Below, piece after piece: positions 61,101 to 64,000 of a stretch of 64,000 nt of DNA. The notes beneath the pieces are model-generated. The model was given only the letters and a program-made list of their open reading frames with translations. It had not been told where the DNA came from and ran no database searches. The translations under genes and the position numbers were made by a program. Origin of the DNA: Paenarthrobacter aurescens. GTDB lineage: Bacteria; Actinomycetota; Actinomycetes; Actinomycetales; Micrococcaceae. How positions within the stretch are numbered: the first letter of the stretch is position 1; the number at the start of each line of letters is the position of its first letter. The DNA lies in the NCBI RefSeq assembly GCF_025421775.1, contig NZ_JAOEFX010000009.1, forward strand, positions 1 to 64,000, given 5' to 3'.

Positions 61101-61131
61101 ATGCTAAGACCTCAACTTAAGTTGAGGTCAA
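61101..61131 (-). promoter_or_regulatory. MerR/SoxR-type promoter of the flavin reductase gene
   Basis: On the reverse strand, -35 TTGACC (61126-61131) and -10 TAGCAT (61101-61106) are 19 bp apart. Between and overlapping them lies a perfect 22-bp palindrome (61108-61129, arm GACCTCAACTT). Overlong spacers filled by a dyad are the mark of MerR-family activation. The dyad differs from the SoxR box CTCAAG-TTAA-CTTGAG at one symmetrical position. Confidence 0.8.
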
Positions 61132-61154
61132 TTCGGCATATTCGACCCCCGCCT

Positions 61155-61181
61155 GTGACGCCGTGGAAACGTAGCTGAAAT
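61155..61181 (+). promoter_or_regulatory. GlnR-type nitrogen box upstream of the urease operon
   Basis: GTGAC (61155-61159), N6, GAAAC (61166-61170), N6, GAAAT (61177-61181) matches the actinobacterial GlnR pattern GTNAC-N6-GAAAC, with an extra b-type half in the 11-bp register. It lies 60-86 bp before ureA and predicts nitrogen control of urease. Confidence 0.65.
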
Positions 61182-61240
61182 TTCCGCTCCTTACGCTGGT
61201 CACACTCTGTCCTTAAAGTGCCCAGCTATCAGGAGAATCG

Positions 61241-61543
61241 ATGCATCTTTTGCCCCGTGAGCAGGAGAAACTCATGATCGTGGTGGCCGCCGATCTCGCC
61301 AGGCGCCGCCAAGGGCGAGGGCTCAAACTGAACTACCCGGAAGCCGTGGCCGTCATCAGCTACGAGCTCATCGAAGGCGCCCGGGACGGTAGAACAGTCG
61401 CCGATCTCATGAGCTACGGGACCACGCTCCTCCGCCGCGAAGACGTGATGGAGGGCGTTCCAGAGATGATCCACGACGTCCAGATCGAAGCCACCTTCCC
61501 TGACGGCACCAAGCTCGTCACCGTCCACAACCCCATCCGATAG
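61241..61543 (+). CDS. ureA: Urease subunit gamma
   Basis: The 100-residue small structural subunit of urease, which hydrolyses urea to ammonia and carbamate (MHLLPREQEKLMI, then LNYPEAVAVISYELIEGARDG). Length is as expected. AGGAG lies 6-7 bases before the ATG. ureB starts 7 bases after the stop. Confidence 0.96.
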   Translation: MHLLPREQEKLMIVVAADLARRRQGRGLKLNYPEAVAVISYELIEGARDGRTVADLMSYGTTLLRREDVMEGVPEMIHDVQIEATFPDGTKLVTVHNPIR

Positions 61544-61550
61544 GAGCCCC

Positions 61551-61919
61551 ATGATCCCCGGCGAATACAGGCTCCAACCCGGATCCATCGCCTGCAACAG
61601 CGGCCGTGAGGCGATCGCCGTCGAGGTGGTGAACCGCGGAGACCGTCCCGTGCAGATAGGTTCGCACTACCACTTCGCCGAGGCGAACCGCGCCCTGGAA
61701 TTCGACCGCGAAGCAGCTCACGGCCGCCGACTGGATATCCCGGCGGGCACGGCCGCGCGCTTCGAACCCGGTGACCGGAAGACCGTCCAGCTCATTGCCT
61801 TGGCGGGAACACGTGAGGTTTTCGGCCTCAGCAACGCAGTTAACGGAAAGCTCGACGGCGGAACTGGCGTTACCGGGGAACCGCGCCCGGGCGTCGCAGC
61901 GGAAAGGGACCACCAGTGA
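61551..61919 (+). CDS. ureB: Urease subunit beta
   Basis: The 122-residue beta subunit (MIPGEYRL, then EVVNRGDRPVQIGSHYHFAEANRAL and PAGTAARFEPGD). The C-terminal tail is longer and less conserved. AGGAG precedes the ATG. Its last 4 bases overlap the GTG start of ureC (GTGA). Confidence 0.96.
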   Translation: MIPGEYRLQPGSIACNSGREAIAVEVVNRGDRPVQIGSHYHFAEANRALEFDREAAHGRRLDIPAGTAARFEPGDRKTVQLIALAGTREVFGLSNAVNGKLDGGTGVTGEPRPGVAAERDHQ

Positions 61920-63646
61920 GTTTCGAGATTTCCCGCAAGCAGTACGCCGAGCTGTACGGCCCGACGACGGGCGATGCCATCCGCCTGGCCGATACTGAGC
62001 TCTTCCTTGAGATCGAGAAGGACCACACGGTTCATGGCGAAGAAGTAGTGTTCGGCGGCGGCAAGGTAATCCGTGACGGCATGGGCCAGAACGGCCAACT
62101 GACCCGCGCAGAGGACATCCCGGACACCGTCATCACCAACGTGATCGTCCTGGACTACAGCGGAATCTACAAAGCCGACGTTGCCCTCAAAGACGGTCAC
62201 ATTTTTAGGATCGGCAAAGCCGGTAACCCACAGATTGCCGACGGCGTGAACATCGTGATTGGCGCCAGCACGGAGATTATTGCCGGCGAAAGGAAGATCC
62301 TCACCGCCGGCGGCATCGATACCCACATTCATTTCATCTCCCCGGAGCAGGTCCCGGCCGCCCTCTGCAACGGCATCACCACCATGGTGGGCGGGGGCAC
62401 CGGTCCGGCCGAAGGGACAAAAGCCACCACCATCACGCCAGGCGCCTGGCACATCTCCCGGATGCTCCAGGCCGCCGAAGGACTCCCCGTCAACATCGGC
62501 CTGTTCGGCAAGGGCCACGCATCCGCCGTCGAGCCCCTCGCCGAGCAGATCCGCGCAGGTGCCGTCGGGCTCAAAGTCCATGAGGACTGGGGTTCAACCA
62601 CGTCCTCCATCGACATGTCCCTGCGCGTTGCCGACGAATACGACGTCCAAGTGGCCATCCACACCGACACCCTCAACGAATGCGGGTTCGTGGAAGACAC
62701 CATCCGGGCAATCGGCGGCCGCGTCATCCACACCTTCCACACCGAAGGCGCCGGAGGCGGGCATGCACCGGACATCATCAAAATCGCCGGCCTGCCCAAC
62801 GTGCTCCCCGCGTCCACCAACCCCACACTGCCCTACACCAAAAACACCATCGAAGAGCATCTGGACATGCTCATGGTCTGCCACCACCTCAACCCTGATA
62901 TCCCGGAAGACGTGGCCTTCGCCGACTCCCGCATCCGCGCCGAAACCATCGCCGCGGAAGACGTCCTCCACGACCTCGGAATCTTCGCCATCACCTCCTC
63001 CGACTCCCAGGCCATGGGCCGCGTGGGCGAAGTAGTGACCCGGACCTGGCAGGTAGCCGACGCCATGAAACGCCAGCGTGGCGTACTGAAGGATCCATCC
63101 GGCATAGCCCATGGTTCCGCCGAATCCGACAACTTCCGCCTCAAGCGCTACGTGGCCAAATACACCATCAACGCGGCCATCGCGCAGGGCATGGCAGACG
63201 TCATCGGCTCCGTTGAAGAAGGTAAGTTCGCAGACCTCGTCCTCTGGGATCCCGCCTTCTTCGGCGTGAAACCCGAGCTCGTCATCAAAGGCGGCCAGAT
63301 CGCCTACGCACTCATGGGCGACGCCAACGCCTCCATCCCAACACCACAGCCGCGCACCATGCGGCCCATGTTCGCCACGTACGGCAAAGCCCTCCAGCAA
63401 ACATCCATCACGTTCCTGTCCCAGGCAGCCATCGACGCCGGAGTGCCCGCCGAACTGGGCCTCGAACGCATCATCAAACCCGTCTCCGGCATCCGCAACC
63501 TCACCAAAGCGGACCTCAAATACAACGGCGAAACCCCGGACATCGCCGTCGACCCCGAAACCTACAAAGTGACGGTCGACGGCGTCGAAGTCACCTCCCA
63601 GCCGTCCGACGTGCTGCCCATGGCGCAGCGCTACTTCCTCTTCTAG
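61916..63646 (+). CDS. ureC: Urease subunit alpha
   Basis: The 576-residue catalytic subunit with the di-nickel site. The carbamylated lysine is Lys220 (GLKVHEDWG), nickel ligands include HIH in GIDTHIHF and the His in HTFHTEGAGGGHAPD, and the flap Cys322-His323 is in MVCHHL. All essential residues are present. The start is GTG 61916, overlapping ureB. The ureE gene begins 8 bases after the stop. Confidence 0.97.
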   Translation: MSFEISRKQYAELYGPTTGDAIRLADTELFLEIEKDHTVHGEEVVFGGGKVIRDGMGQNGQLTRAEDIPDTVITNVIVLDYSGIYKADVALKDGHIFRIGKAGNPQIADGVNIVIGASTEIIAGERKILTAGGIDTHIHFISPEQVPAALCNGITTMVGGGTGPAEGTKATTITPGAWHISRMLQAAEGLPVNIGLFGKGHASAVEPLAEQIRAGAVGLKVHEDWGSTTSSIDMSLRVADEYDVQVAIHTDTLNECGFVEDTIRAIGGRVIHTFHTEGAGGGHAPDIIKIAGLPNVLPASTNPTLPYTKNTIEEHLDMLMVCHHLNPDIPEDVAFADSRIRAETIAAEDVLHDLGIFAITSSDSQAMGRVGEVVTRTWQVADAMKRQRGVLKDPSGIAHGSAESDNFRLKRYVAKYTINAAIAQGMADVIGSVEEGKFADLVLWDPAFFGVKPELVIKGGQIAYALMGDANASIPTPQPRTMRPMFATYGKALQQTSITFLSQAAIDAGVPAELGLERIIKPVSGIRNLTKADLKYNGETPDIAVDPETYKVTVDGVEVTSQPSDVLPMAQRYFLF

Positions 63647-63654
63647 GAGCCTTC

Positions 63655-64000
63655 ATGATCATCGAAAAAATCCTGGGCAACCTCCACGAACAGCCCAACG
63701 ACTACGCCGGCCACCACAAAGAAAAAGTGGTCCTCCCCAGCGCCCTGCTGGTCAAACGCATCCAACGCGTCACCACCGACCACGGCAAAGAACTCGGCAT
63801 CCGCCTCCCCACCGGCACCGGCGATCTCCGCGACGGCGACATCCTCGCCGTCGGTGACAACAACCTCATCGTCATCTCCGTGCTGCCCACGGACGTCCTC
63901 GTCATCGCGCCGCGGAGCATCCACGAAATGGGCGTCGTGGCCCACTCGCTGGGCAACCGCCACCTGCAGGCGCAGTTCTTCGACGCTGCGTCTGAGTACA
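63655..64000 (+). CDS. ureE: Urease accessory protein UreE (truncated by window end)
   Basis: The first 115 residues of the nickel chaperone that delivers nickel to urease. The N-terminal domain (MIIEKILGNLH, then VVLPSALLVKRIQRVTTDHG) and the start of the metal-binding C-terminal domain (GNRHLQAQF) are present. The frame is open at the window edge. GGAGCC precedes the ATG. The ureF, ureG and ureD genes are expected to follow outside the window. Confidence 0.93.
   Translation, partial: MIIEKILGNLHEQPNDYAGHHKEKVVLPSALLVKRIQRVTTDHGKELGIRLPTGTGDLRDGDILAVGDNNLIVISVLPTDVLVIAPRSIHEMGVVAHSLGNRHLQAQFFDAASEY

Noticed and set aside
1..64000. CRISPR arrays, insertion sequences or phage genes
   Set aside because: No regularly spaced direct repeats of CRISPR size, no transposase or integrase reading frames and no phage structural genes were recognised. 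The only repeat array is the lipoprotein gene family.

Overview
The window is high-GC actinobacterial DNA, most likely from an Arthrobacter/Paenarthrobacter-type member of the Micrococcaceae. It opens with the last bases of a 5S rRNA. It carries actinobacterial markers (Lsr2, DisA, a PTS-type DhaM with EIIA and HPr domains, GlnR-type and tandem GTTCAC PHO-type boxes). Many genes begin with a start codon only 5-8 nt after a TANNNT -10 box, the leaderless arrangement common in these bacteria. The genus is an inference from content and style, not from a search.

Layout. 1-2.9 kb: the rRNA operon end, then a LysR regulator divergent from an alkaline-phosphatase-superfamily hydrolase and an EamA permease (a possible phosphonate set). 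2.9-5.6 kb: three tandem alpha/beta-hydrolase paralogues, each with its own leaderless promoter. 5.6-10.7 kb: housekeeping lysS, a small membrane protein, lsr2 and clpC. 10.7-15.5 kb: a TetR/glycosyltransferase divergent pair with a perfect operator, an S9 peptidase and an ArgA-type acetyltransferase. 15.6-19.8 kb: a BBE-type flavoprotein, then dhaKLM. 19.9-26.7 kb: small stress and VOC proteins, an AraC regulator, dctA, a lipoprotein, mutY, GtrA and a membrane-anchored protein.

26.7-41.7 kb: disA and radA flank a five-gene set usually annotated as urea carboxylase/allophanate hydrolase. Because it includes both DUF1989 partner proteins, it is better read as a guanidine-nitrogen pathway (guanidine carboxylase, carboxyguanidine deiminase pair, allophanate hydrolase, permease). 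A TetR gene is divergent to it. Three membrane protein genes follow. 41.7-47.9 kb: phosphate uptake, with pstSCAB behind a PHO box, convergent with pit and its DUF47 partner.

49.9-55.5 kb is the most unusual part. Directly after a tRNA-Lys gene lies a gene for a large protein with WXG100-like helical modules and a C-terminal DUF1023-type serine hydrolase. It is followed by five tandem paralogous lipoprotein genes. The third is broken by a one-base frameshift, and the others look shuffled by gene conversion. I read this as a candidate contact-dependent lipase/esterase toxin with an amplified family of lipoprotein immunity proteins.

55.5-64 kb: a methyltransferase, a GH51 arabinofuranosidase with a LacI operator and a nearby LacI gene, a D-threonine aldolase/D-serine dehydratase-like enzyme, a flavin reductase behind a textbook MerR-type 19-bp-spacer promoter, and ureABC plus a truncated ureE behind a GlnR-type box. 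Together the region points to flexible nitrogen (urea, guanidine), phosphorus (Pst, Pit, perhaps phosphonates) and carbon (dihydroxyacetone, C4-dicarboxylates, arabinan) use.
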